DNA from: Nocardioides szechwanensis
Lineage (GTDB): Bacteria; Actinomycetota; Actinomycetes; Propionibacteriales; Nocardioidaceae
Length of the DNA stretch: 64,000 nucleotides
NCBI RefSeq assembly: GCF_900103935.1
Contig: NZ_FNIC01000001.1
Location: 381,203 to 445,202, forward strand
Direction of reading: 5' to 3'
The notes under the pieces were generated by a model. It saw nothing but the letters and a program-made list of their open reading frames with translations. It was not told the origin of the DNA and did no database searches. Below, in pieces: positions 40,698 to 48,541 of the stretch. The position numbers were made by a program, and so were the translations under genes. The number at the start of each line of letters is the position of its first letter. Position 1 is the stretch's first letter.

Positions 40698-41619
40698 GGC
40701 CACCCAGACCAGTGGCGAAGCCAACGGTGAGCCCACCTACGAGACCACCGGCGGCCCGCTCCACGACGTGCTGGTCCACGTCAACCACGTCACGCTGCGC
40801 TTCGGCGGCGTCGTCGCGCTCAACGACGTGGACTTCGAGATCCGCAAGGGCGAGATCCTCGGCCTGATCGGACCCAACGGAGCCGGCAAGACGACCTGCT
40901 TCAACGTGATGACCGGTGTCTACAAGCCCACCTCGGGCGGCGTGGACTTCGACGGCAAGGAGATCGCCGGCACCCCGAGCCACAAGATCAACCAGCTCGG
41001 TGTGGCACGCACGTTCCAGAACATCCGTCTCTTCCCTGAGATGAGTGCCCTCGAGAACGTCATGGTCGGCTGCGACGCCGGACACAAGACGAGCGTGCTC
41101 GGCGCCCTGTTCCGGCTCCGTCGCGTCCGCAGCGCCCCCGAGCACCTGTACTCCGACAACAAGATCAAGAGCGGTTGGGAGCGGCTCGCCGGTCTGAGCC
41201 GGCACATGTACGAGGAGCGGCAGGGCCGGCTCAAGGCCATGGAGCTCCTGCGCTTCGTCGGCATCGCCGACCGCGCCCACGAGCTGGCCCGCAACCTGCC
41301 CTACGGCTACCAGCGCCGGCTCGAGATCGCCAGGGCGATGGCGACGGATCCCAAGCTGCTCTGCCTGGACGAGCCGGCTGCCGGCTTCAACCCGGCGGAG
41401 AAGGAAGACCTGATGGGTCTGATCCGCAGGATCCGCGACCGCGGTCTCACGGTGCTCCTCATCGAGCACGACATGAAGCTGGTCATGGGAGTCACCGACC
41501 GGATCGTGGTGCTCGAGTTCGGCACCAAGATCGCGGACGGCCTCCCGGCCGAGGTGGCCCGCAGCCCCAAGGTCATCGCCGCCTACCTAGGAGAGCCTGA
41601 CGATGCTGCTACAGCTTGA
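40690..41619 (+). CDS. livG: Branched-chain amino acid ABC transporter ATPase LivG
   Basis: 309 residues, about 50 longer than usual. The excess is an N-terminal extension of about 30 residues and a charged insertion between the Q-loop and signature (around [17 protein letters not shown]). Walker A is [12 protein letters not shown], the signature region [16 protein letters not shown], and Walker [21 protein letters not shown] precedes ATG 40690. It overlaps livF by 17 bases. Confidence 0.95.
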   Translation: MPEATQTSGEANGEPTYETTGGPLHDVLVHVNHVTLRFGGVVALNDVDFEIRKGEILGLIGPNGAGKTTCFNVMTGVYKPTSGGVDFDGKEIAGTPSHKINQLGVARTFQNIRLFPEMSALENVMVGCDAGHKTSVLGALFRLRRVRSAPEHLYSDNKIKSGWERLAGLSRHMYEERQGRLKAMELLRFVGIADRAHELARNLPYGYQRRLEIARAMATDPKLLCLDEPAAGFNPAEKEDLMGLIRRIRDRGLTVLLIEHDMKLVMGVTDRIVVLEFGTKIADGLPAEVARSPKVIAAYLGEPDDAATA

Positions 41620-42313
41620 GGACGTGGTCCTGACCTACGGCAAGATCGAGGCCCTCCACGGACTCTCCATCGAGGTCGAGGAGGGCGAGGTCGTGGCCCT
41701 GATCGGCGCCAACGGTGCCGGGAAGACCTCCACGATGCGCGCGGTCTCCGGGGTCCGGGGCATCCACTCCGGCAGGATCATCTTCCAGGGCGAGGACGTC
41801 ACCCGGCTCCGTGCTGACCAGCGGGTCCGCAAGGGTCTGTGCCTGGCGCCCGAGGGGCGCGGCATCTTCCCCGGCATGACCGTGGTCGAGAACCTCGAGA
41901 TGGGTGCCTACACCCGTCGCGACAAGGCCGAGATCGCCAAGGACTTCGAGCGGGTGTTCGGCCTCTTCCCGAGGCTCGAGGAGCGCAAGAAGCAGATCGC
42001 CGGCACCATGTCCGGCGGCGAGCAGCAGATGCTGGCCATCGGGCGCGCCCTCATGGCGAGGCCCAAGCTGCTCTGCCTCGACGAGCCGTCGATGGGACTG
42101 GCGCCGATGCTGATCCAGCAGATCTTCTCGATCATCAGCGAGATCGCCGAGCAGGGCACCACGATCCTCGTCGTCGAGCAGAACGCCAAGCAGGCGTTGT
42201 CGCGCGCTGACCGTGCCTACGTCCTGGAGACCGGCAACATCGTCAAGACCGGCACCGGTGCCGACCTGCTCGACGACCCGAGCATCCGCGAGGCCTACCT
42301 CGGCGTCGCGTGA
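41603..42313 (+). CDS. livF: Branched-chain amino acid ABC transporter ATPase LivF
   Basis: 236 residues with Walker A GANGAGKTSTMR, signature MSGGEQQMLAIGRALM, Walker B LLCLDEPSMGLAP and H-loop region ILVVEQNAKQAL. Last gene of the liv operon. A tandem hairpin repeat begins within its stop codon. Confidence 0.96.
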   Translation: MLLQLEDVVLTYGKIEALHGLSIEVEEGEVVALIGANGAGKTSTMRAVSGVRGIHSGRIIFQGEDVTRLRADQRVRKGLCLAPEGRGIFPGMTVVENLEMGAYTRRDKAEIAKDFERVFGLFPRLEERKKQIAGTMSGGEQQMLAIGRALMARPKLLCLDEPSMGLAPMLIQQIFSIISEIAEQGTTILVVEQNAKQALSRADRAYVLETGNIVKTGTGADLLDDPSIREAYLGVA

Positions 42314-42404
42314 CAGGACTTCGTCCTGTCATTGGGAGTAGTGGCAGGACTACGTCCTGCCATTGGGAGTAGTGGCAGGACTACGTCCTGCCATTGGGAG
42401 TACT
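42312..42404 (+). repeat. Three tandem 31-bp hairpin repeats after livF
   Basis: Units 42312-42342, 42343-42373 and 42374-42404. Each is an 8-bp-stem hairpin followed by ATTGGGAGTAGT (last copy ends TACT). Copy 1 has stem GACAGGAC/GTCCTGTC with loop TTC; copies 2 and 3 have GGCAGGAC/GTCCTGCC with loop TAC. Both arms changed together, so pairing is kept. Probably a reinforced terminator or mRNA 3' stabiliser. Confidence 0.85.
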
Positions 42405-42441
42405 CGCTTCGCTCGTACTCCCGTTCGGGGTAGGAGCCCCG
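42396..42441 (+). terminator. Two further hairpins overlapping the last repeat
   Basis: GGGAGTAC (42396-42403), loop TCGCTTCGCTC, GTACTCCC (42415-42422); then CGGGG-TAGGAG-CCCCG (42426-42441). They lie between the convergent livF and DUF554 stops and could terminate both. Confidence 0.65.
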
Positions 42442-42444
42442 GAC

Positions 42445-43188
42445 TCAGTGGAGGGCCGCCACCAGCGCCACCAGCGTCGGTGCGATCAGCAGGGCGGGCA
42501 GCAGGTCGGCGACCGGGATCTCCCGGATCCGCAGCAGCCGCAGGGCCACGCCCACCAGCAGGAGGCCGCCCGTCGCGGTGATCGCGGCGAGCTGGGCGTC
42601 CGGGAGGACGTCGCCGAGCAGCACGCCCACCAGTGTCAGCCCGCCCTGGACCACCACCACGGTGATGGCGGAGGCGGCGACGCCCCACCCGAAGGACGCG
42701 GCGAACGCGATCGCCGCGAAGCCGTCCAGCGTTGACTTCAGGAACAGCTGGTCGGCGCCGTTGCCCAGGCCGTCGTTGAGCGACCCCAGGATGGTGAGAG
42801 GGCCGGTGCAGAAGAGCAGCGAGGACACCACGAAGCCCTCGATGAACCGGTGTCGCTCCACTGACCCGGTCTCACCGGCCAGGCGTCGCTGCAGCCAGCC
42901 GCCCACCGACTCCACCCGCACCTCGAGCCGCAGCAGCGAGCCGACGATCCCGCCGAGCACGAGAGAGCCCAGCACGATCAGCATCGGCGCGCTGTCCCCG
43001 ACCCGGGCGGAGAGGTCGGAGTCCAGCACCGCCATCGCCGACGTGCCCGCGATCAGCAGTGTGACCAGGCCGAGTGCGTCGGTGACCAGGTCGCGGGTGC
43101 GCACCGGGAGCCGGTTGCCGAGCAGGCGCCCCAGGATGGCCCCCACCAGGACGGTGGCGACATTCACGGCGGTGCCGATACCGGGCAT
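42445..43188 (-). CDS. DUF554-family membrane protein
   Basis: 247 residues, about seven membrane helices, beginning MPGIGTAVNVATVLVGAILG and containing FVVSSLLFCTGPLTILGSLNDGL, the DUF554 (YdfK/YqgA-like) hallmark. A transporter role is suspected but not established. ATG 43188 follows GAGGAG; the frame is open upstream to 43278 but that part is not membrane-like. Confidence 0.85.
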   Translation of the reverse strand: MPGIGTAVNVATVLVGAILGRLLGNRLPVRTRDLVTDALGLVTLLIAGTSAMAVLDSDLSARVGDSAPMLIVLGSLVLGGIVGSLLRLEVRVESVGGWLQRRLAGETGSVERHRFIEGFVVSSLLFCTGPLTILGSLNDGLGNGADQLFLKSTLDGFAAIAFAASFGWGVAASAITVVVVQGGLTLVGVLLGDVLPDAQLAAITATGGLLLVGVALRLLRIREIPVADLLPALLIAPTLVALVAALH

Positions 43189-43219
43189 CGGGGACTCCTC
43201 TGACAAGACGGGCGGGCTG

Positions 43220-43229
43220 AGCGTAGTCT
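43220..43229. promoter_or_regulatory. Overlapping divergent -10 boxes
   Basis: AGCGTAGTCT reads TACGCT on the minus strand (43220-43225, toward the DUF554 gene) and TAGTCT on the plus strand (43224-43229, toward the GNAT gene). The two share a central TA. Confidence 0.45.
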
Positions 43230-43310
43230 TCGGGTGCGGAGGTGCACGCGGGGGAGTGGCAGCGCAGTCGTACTCCACTAAGTGCCGAAGTCTGGTGAAA
43301 GGCGTAGCAG

Positions 43311-43886
43311 ATGAGCCGTTCGTTGGTGTCGCTTCGATGCGCTGAGCTCGCGGACGCGCCGGCCCTGGCCGAGCTGTGGGCCGACGCCCTGCGTCGCGCC
43401 GACCGTCACGACCACATCGCCGACCTCGAGCTCGTCATCAAGAAGGCTGCCGCGTCTCCCGAGCAGCGGCTGATCGTCGCCGACCAGGACGGCGCGGTCG
43501 CCGGTGCGGTGCTGCTGCGGGTCACCACGCTGACGCCGATCAACCTCGAGCAGGTCGTGCAGGCGATCTCGCCCCACGTGTTCCCGCACTACCGCCGCCA
43601 CGGTATCGGCCGGCTGCTGATGGAGAGCGCGGTGAGCTTCGCCGAAGAGCTTGGCGTCGCCCATGTCGGTACGGCGGCCGCGTCGGCCTCACGCGACGCC
43701 AACCGCTTCATGGCCAGGCTCGGACTCGGTCCCCACGCGATGCTCCGGCTCGCGCCGACGGTCGCCGTACGCGCCAAGCTGACCGCGCAGCGGCCGGCGC
43801 TGGCCGCGACCAGCGGCCGTCAGCTCACCCGGGTGCTGGCCGCGCGGCGCTCGATGCGCCGCGCCCAGACCACCCCCGGCGGCTGA
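43311..43886 (+). CDS. GNAT-family N-acetyltransferase
   Basis: 191 residues. The acetyl-CoA loop is YRRHGIGRLLMESAVSFAEE, followed by VGTAAASASRDANRFMARLG. A basic C-terminal tail of about 35 residues (QLTRVLAARRSMRRAQ) is unusual for the family. GAAAGG lies about nine bases before the ATG. Substrate unknown. Confidence 0.8.
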   Translation: MSRSLVSLRCAELADAPALAELWADALRRADRHDHIADLELVIKKAAASPEQRLIVADQDGAVAGAVLLRVTTLTPINLEQVVQAISPHVFPHYRRHGIGRLLMESAVSFAEELGVAHVGTAAASASRDANRFMARLGLGPHAMLRLAPTVAVRAKLTAQRPALAATSGRQLTRVLAARRSMRRAQTTPGG

Positions 43887-43898
43887 CTCACAGGTCGG

Positions 43899-44333
43899 TC
43901 AGCGACCGAACCGCTCCGCCGGGACCAGCGCGCACGTGATGCGCGCGGTGCACACGCGCTTGCCGCGCTCGTCGGAGACGACCACCTCGAAGCAGGCACT
44001 CGTGCGACCCAGGTGGATCGGGGTGGCGACGCCGGTGACCACCCCGGAGGTGGCCGAGCGGTGGTGGGTGGCGTTGATGTCGACGCCGACCGACACCTTG
44101 TCGGGGTGGGCGTGCAGCGCGGACCCGATCGAGCCCAGGCTCTCGGCGAGCACGACCGACGCACCGCCGTGGAGCAGTCCGTAGGGCTGGGTGTTGCCCT
44201 CGACGGGCATCGTGGCCACGATCCGCTCGGCGGACACCTCGAGCAGCTCGACCCCCATCTTCTCGTTGAGGGCTCCCATCGGCATCTGGGCGAGGAACTC
44301 CTCGATGGACACGGCCTTCTCATCGTCGGTCAT
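43899..44333 (-). CDS. PaaI-family hotdog-fold thioesterase
   Basis: 144 residues with the hotdog signature YGLLHGGASVVLAESLGSIG and a C-terminal VVVSDERGKRVCTARITCAL strand pair. Hydrolyses acyl-CoA thioesters; the substrate is not predictable. Divergent from polA by 60 bases. A GAGAAT hexamer sits six bases before its ATG, a weak form of the leaderless pattern seen elsewhere. Confidence 0.88.
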   Translation of the reverse strand: MTDDEKAVSIEEFLAQMPMGALNEKMGVELLEVSAERIVATMPVEGNTQPYGLLHGGASVVLAESLGSIGSALHAHPDKVSVGVDINATHHRSATSGVVTGVATPIHLGRTSACFEVVVSDERGKRVCTARITCALVPAERFGR

Positions 44334-44381
44334 GGCCCCATTCTCGCCGACCGCGCGCAGCGCCCTGTCGGTGGTCATGGA

Positions 44382-44387
44382 TAGAGT
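44382..44387 (+). promoter_or_regulatory. -10 box (TAGAGT) of polA, leaderless
   Basis: TAGAGT, six bases, then GTG 44394. Confidence 0.6.
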
Positions 44388-44393
44388 CGCCGA

Positions 44394-47096
44394 GTGCCCG
44401 ACGCTCCCACGCCCGACCGTCCGCGCCTGCTGCTGCTCGACGGCCACTCGCTGGCCTACCGGGCGTTCTTCGCGCTCCCCGTCGAGAACTTCTCGACGAC
44501 CACCGGCCAGCACACCAACGCCGTCTACGGCTTCACCTCGATGCTCATCAACGTGCTGCGCGACGAGAAGCCGACCCACCTGGCGGTCGCCTTCGACGTG
44601 TCGCGCCAGACCTTCCGGCTGGCCGAGTACGCCGAGTACAAGGCCGGCCGCAACAAGACTCCGACTGAGTTCAGCAGCCAGCTGCCGCTGATCGAGGAGG
44701 TGCTGCAGGCGCTGCGCATCCCGTTCCTGAAGAAGGACGGCTTCGAGGCCGACGACATCATCGCAACGCTGGCCACCCAGGCGCTCGCCGACGACATGGA
44801 GGTGCTGATCCTCACCGGTGACCGCGACTCCATCCAGCTCGTCACCGACACCTCGACGGTGCTCTACCCCATGCGCGGCGTGTCCGACCTGGCCCGGATG
44901 ACCCCCGAGTGGGTGCAGAACAAGTACGGCGTCCCGCCCGAGCGCTACCCCGAGATCGCCGCACTCGTGGGGGAGACCTCCGACAACCTCCCCGGCGTGC
45001 CCGGGGTCGGCGTGGGCTACGCCGCCAAGTGGATCAACCAGTACGACGGCCTCGACAACGTGGTCCTGCACGCCGACGAGATCCCCGGCAAGAAGGGCGA
45101 GGCGCTGCGCGCCCACCTCGGCGACGTGCTGCGCAACCGCCAGCTCAACCGCCTGGTGACCGACCTCGACCTCGAGCTTCGGCCGACCGACCTCGCCGTA
45201 CAGCCGTGGGACCGCACCGAGGTGCACACCCTCTTCGACGGCCTCGAGTTCCGGGTGCTGCGCGACCGGCTCTTCGAGACCCTCGAGTCGGAGGAGGACG
45301 TCGACGGGCCTGGCTTCGACCTCGACGGCGACGTGCTGGAGCCCGGCGCCGTCGGCGCCTGGCTGGCCGAGCTCGGCACCGAGCGCGTGGGCGTCCACGC
45401 CCGCGGGGTCTGGGGTGCCGGCACCGGCCGGCTGGAGGCACTCGCCCTCGCCACGGCCTCGCGTGCCGCCTACGTCGACCTGGCCGACCTCGGCCCGGCC
45501 GACGACGCGGCGCTCGCCGCCTGGCTGGCAGACCCGGCCAAGCCCAAGGTGCTCCACGACGCCAAGGGGCCGGCGCTGGCTCTCGCGGCCCACGGCTGGA
45601 CCCTCAAGGGCGTGGCCTCCGACACCGCTCTCGCGGCCTACCTCGTGCGGCCCGACCAGCGCTCCTACGACCTGGCCGACCTCACCGTGCGCTACCTCCG
45701 GCGCGAGCTGCGCCAGGAGCAGGAGAGCGAGCAGGACGCGCTCTTCGACTCCGTCGAGGGTGGTGGCGACGACGCCGCGGCCACCGCGATGCTCCACGCC
45801 CGTGCGGTGCTCGAGCTGTCCGAGGCGCTCGACGTCGCGATCGAGGAGCACGGCGGCACCCGGCTGCTCGCCGACATGGAGCTGCCGCTGGTCGAGCTGC
45901 TCACCCTGATGGAGCAGACCGGCATCGCGGTCGACGTCGACCACCTCGAGGCGCTCTCGGGCGAGTTCGACGCCGAGGTGCGCAAGGCCGCAGAGTCGGC
46001 CTACGACGCGATCGGCAAGGAGATCAACCTGGGCTCGCCCAAGCAGCTCCAGGTCGTCCTCTTCGACGAGCTCGACATGCCCAAGACCAAGCGCACCAAG
46101 ACCGGCTACACCACCGACGCCGACGCCCTCCAGGCGCTCTACGTCAAGACCGAGCACCCGTTCCTCGAGCACCTGCTGCGCCACCGTGACGTGATCCGGC
46201 TGCGCCAGACGATCGAGGGCCTGCTCAAGACCGTCGCCCCCGACGGCCGCATCCACACGACGTTCAACCAGACCATCGCGGCGACCGGGCGGCTGTCGAG
46301 CACCGATCCCAACCTGCAGAACATCCCGGTCCGCACCGAGGAGGGCCGGCGGATCCGCGAAGCCTTCGTCGTCGGGCAGAGCGTGGTCGGTGTCGGCTAC
46401 GACTGCCTGATGACGGCCGACTACAGCCAGATCGAGATGCGGATCATGGCGCACCTCTCCGAGGACGCCCTGTTGATCGAGGCGTTCCGCTCCGGCCAGG
46501 ACTTCCACTCGATCACCGCGTCCCGGGTCTTCGACGTGCCGGCCGACGCGGTCACGGTCGAGATGCGCGCCAAGATCAAGGCGATGAACTACGGCCTGGC
46601 CTACGGGCTGTCGGCGTTCGGGCTGTCCCAGCAGCTCGGCATCGAGCCGGCCGAGGCACGTGGCCTGATGGACGAGTACTTCGAGACGTTCGGCGGCATC
46701 CGCGACTACCTCGGGGGCGTGGTCGACGAGGCCCGCAAGACCGGCTACACCGAGACGATCATGGGCCGGCGCCGCTACCTGCCCGACCTCACCAGCGACA
46801 ACCGTCAGCGTCGCGAGATGGCGGAGCGGATGGCGCTCAACGCGCCCATCCAGGGCTCGGCCGCCGACCTGATCAAGATCGCGATGCTCAACGTCCAGCG
46901 CGCGATCGAGGCAGACGGGCTTCGCTCACGGATGCTCCTCCAGGTGCACGACGAGCTCGTCTTCGAGGTGGCCGAGGGGGAGCGGGAGCGCCTCGACGCC
47001 CTCGTGCGCGAGCAGATGGGCAAGGCGGCCCAGCTGACCGTGCCGCTCGACGTCTCCGTCGGCACCGGCCACAGCTGGCACGAAGCGGCGCACTGA
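44394..47096 (+). CDS. polA: DNA polymerase I
   Basis: 900 residues. The 5'-nuclease domain comes first (LLLDGHSLAYRAFFALP, GFEADDIIATLA, LTGDRDSIQLV). A central 3'-exonuclease-like domain follows (about 310-490) without the canonical DxE metal ligands, as in other actinobacteria, so proofreading is probably absent. The family A polymerase has TADYSQIEMRIMAHLS (catalytic Asp), the finger helix RAKIKAMNYGLAYGLSAFGL and LLQVHDELVFEV (second Asp). Role: Okazaki fragment processing and repair. Confidence 0.97.
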   Translation: MPDAPTPDRPRLLLLDGHSLAYRAFFALPVENFSTTTGQHTNAVYGFTSMLINVLRDEKPTHLAVAFDVSRQTFRLAEYAEYKAGRNKTPTEFSSQLPLIEEVLQALRIPFLKKDGFEADDIIATLATQALADDMEVLILTGDRDSIQLVTDTSTVLYPMRGVSDLARMTPEWVQNKYGVPPERYPEIAALVGETSDNLPGVPGVGVGYAAKWINQYDGLDNVVLHADEIPGKKGEALRAHLGDVLRNRQLNRLVTDLDLELRPTDLAVQPWDRTEVHTLFDGLEFRVLRDRLFETLESEEDVDGPGFDLDGDVLEPGAVGAWLAELGTERVGVHARGVWGAGTGRLEALALATASRAAYVDLADLGPADDAALAAWLADPAKPKVLHDAKGPALALAAHGWTLKGVASDTALAAYLVRPDQRSYDLADLTVRYLRRELRQEQESEQDALFDSVEGGGDDAAATAMLHARAVLELSEALDVAIEEHGGTRLLADMELPLVELLTLMEQTGIAVDVDHLEALSGEFDAEVRKAAESAYDAIGKEINLGSPKQLQVVLFDELDMPKTKRTKTGYTTDADALQALYVKTEHPFLEHLLRHRDVIRLRQTIEGLLKTVAPDGRIHTTFNQTIAATGRLSSTDPNLQNIPVRTEEGRRIREAFVVGQSVVGVGYDCLMTADYSQIEMRIMAHLSEDALLIEAFRSGQDFHSITASRVFDVPADAVTVEMRAKIKAMNYGLAYGLSAFGLSQQLGIEPAEARGLMDEYFETFGGIRDYLGGVVDEARKTGYTETIMGRRRYLPDLTSDNRQRREMAERMALNAPIQGSAADLIKIAMLNVQRAIEADGLRSRMLLQVHDELVFEVAEGERERLDALVREQMGKAAQLTVPLDVSVGTGHSWHEAAH

Positions 47097-47112
47097 CCGC
47101 AGCCGGCAGACC

Positions 47113-48390
47113 TCAGACCGAGGCGGGGGGAACCCCCGCGGCATCCTCGTCGGGCTGGAGCGGCTGGCGCACGAGCACGAGGCTGAGCCCCAGCAGTACG
47201 GCGAACAGCGCACCGTCGATCGCGAGGACGGTGACCAGCAGCTGGTCGATCGAGTCTGCGAGCAACCCCAGGCCGATCAGCGTCACGAACGCGATCCACA
47301 CCAGGTAGACCGAGTGCTGCCCCTGGCGGGCCAGAACGGAGTAGACGAGCAGCTGCAGCATCGACAAGACGGTGCCCAGGATCGCGAACATCCACAGGCG
47401 GCCCTGCACGTCGTCGTACTCCCCGCCACCGACGAAGACCAGCGCCAGGCCGGAGAGTGCCGCGGAGGCGATCGTGCCGACTGCGCCGATCGCCGCGACG
47501 ATGGCGAGAGAGCGGGTCAGGGCGCGCCGCCTCTCCGCGGCGGTGGACATCGCCGGGAAGGCGACGACGACCACGAACTGCGGCAGGAACAGCAGTGCCT
47601 TGGTCAGGATCAGCCCGCCGGCGTAGAGCCCGGAGTCGTGGTCGGAGAGCAGGTTGCGGGCCATGATGATGTCGACGTTGGACAGGGCGAAGAGCGCCAG
47701 CAGCGCCTGAGAGTTGTGCAGGATCTCGCCGACCATCGGTCGGAGGCGATGACGCTCGCTGGTCTCCCCGGGCTCGCGGTTGAGGCGCAGGAACCACCAG
47801 CCCACCGCGACCGGGGCGAGAAAGCCGATCGTGACCCCCACCAGCGCGCTGAGCTCACTCGGCTGCCACAGGATCAACGCGGTGCCGACCACCAGGCGCG
47901 GCACCCCGCCCGCAGCGTAGAGCAGCGCGAGCTGGGTCCAGCGGCGTTCCCCCTGCAGGATCCCGGCCAGTCCGCCCATGATCGTCAGCGGTACGACGCA
48001 GACGGCCAGGACAACCGCGGTGATGAGGTTGTCCAGGCGCAGCGCCGCGTTGACGAGAGGCGCGAGCACGAGCATCAGGATCCCGATCCCGGCTGCGGTC
48101 CGGTAGGTGAGGGTCAGGATGGAGCGCTCGATCTGGGCGACGTGACCGGGGTCGGCCGAGATCCGGCGTGCGGCGGTCGCCTGCAGGCCCAGCTGTAGCA
48201 CTCCGACGACCAGCAACGTCGCCATCACGCCGGCGAGGGCGCCGTAGGAACGTGGGCCGAGCACCCGGGCCGCGACGATAGTGAAGCCGTACGTCGCCAC
48301 GTTCATGAACCCGAGCCCTACGGCGATCGAGCCCCCGCCACGCAGGCTGGAGGAGACGCGGTGGCGCCAGCTGCCGTCCCCCACCATCAC
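47113..48390 (-). CDS. Polysaccharide flippase-like membrane protein (Wzx/MOP superfamily)
   Basis: 425 residues, 12 or more membrane helices, starting SIAVGLGFMNVATYGFTIVAARVLGPRSYG, the usual opening of lipid-linked oligosaccharide flippases. It probably flips a glycan precursor to the outer face, supplying substrates to the lipid-linked glycosyltransferases downstream. Start GTG 48390 or ATG 48387; neither has a clear ribosome site. It converges on polA with 16 bases between stops. Confidence 0.82.
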   Translation of the reverse strand: MMVGDGSWRHRVSSSLRGGGSIAVGLGFMNVATYGFTIVAARVLGPRSYGALAGVMATLLVVGVLQLGLQATAARRISADPGHVAQIERSILTLTYRTAAGIGILMLVLAPLVNAALRLDNLITAVVLAVCVVPLTIMGGLAGILQGERRWTQLALLYAAGGVPRLVVGTALILWQPSELSALVGVTIGFLAPVAVGWWFLRLNREPGETSERHRLRPMVGEILHNSQALLALFALSNVDIIMARNLLSDHDSGLYAGGLILTKALLFLPQFVVVVAFPAMSTAAERRRALTRSLAIVAAIGAVGTIASAALSGLALVFVGGGEYDDVQGRLWMFAILGTVLSMLQLLVYSVLARQGQHSVYLVWIAFVTLIGLGLLADSIDQLLVTVLAIDGALFAVLLGLSLVLVRQPLQPDEDAAGVPPASV

Positions 48391-48496
48391 GCCGGGGAGT
48401 CTGGCACAGTGTCAAAGCGCCCGGCGTCGGCGGTCGGTCTGAGCGGCGCCCCGTGCGCCGCGCCGCGCGGCAGCGACGGAGCCGGGTGCGACGGGA

Positions 48497-48502
48497 TACG
48501 TT
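48497..48502 (+). promoter_or_regulatory. -10 box (TACGTT), leaderless start of a mini-ORF
   Basis: TACGTT, six bases, then ATG 48509, the same spacing as at hisD, pyk and polA. Confidence 0.5.
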
Positions 48503-48508
48503 TCGCTC

Positions 48509-48541
48509 ATGACCACGGCGACGCGAGCACGTCGCTCGTGA
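48509..48541 (+). CDS. 10-codon leaderless upstream ORF
   Basis: Encodes MTTATRARRS. Its TGA overlaps the GTG (48538) of the large membrane gene as GTGA. The large gene has no ribosome site, so it probably relies on reinitiation after this mini-ORF. Two CG-rich Arg codons near the end may slow ribosomes; that is speculation. Confidence 0.45.
   Translation: MTTATRARRS

Noticed and set aside
37253..42313. Urea (Urt) transporter identity for the liv operon
   Set aside because: The five-gene layout fits both, but no urease or other urea genes are near, so the Liv name is kept with the ligand uncertain.
42312..42404. CRISPR or IS remnant after livF
   Set aside because: Contiguous hairpin units without spacers, transposase or terminal duplication.
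48361..48537. N-terminal extension of the 577-residue membrane protein to 48361
   Set aside because: The extension is His/Gly/Ala-rich without homology, and the promoter-like TACGTT lies inside it, so translation probably starts at 48538.
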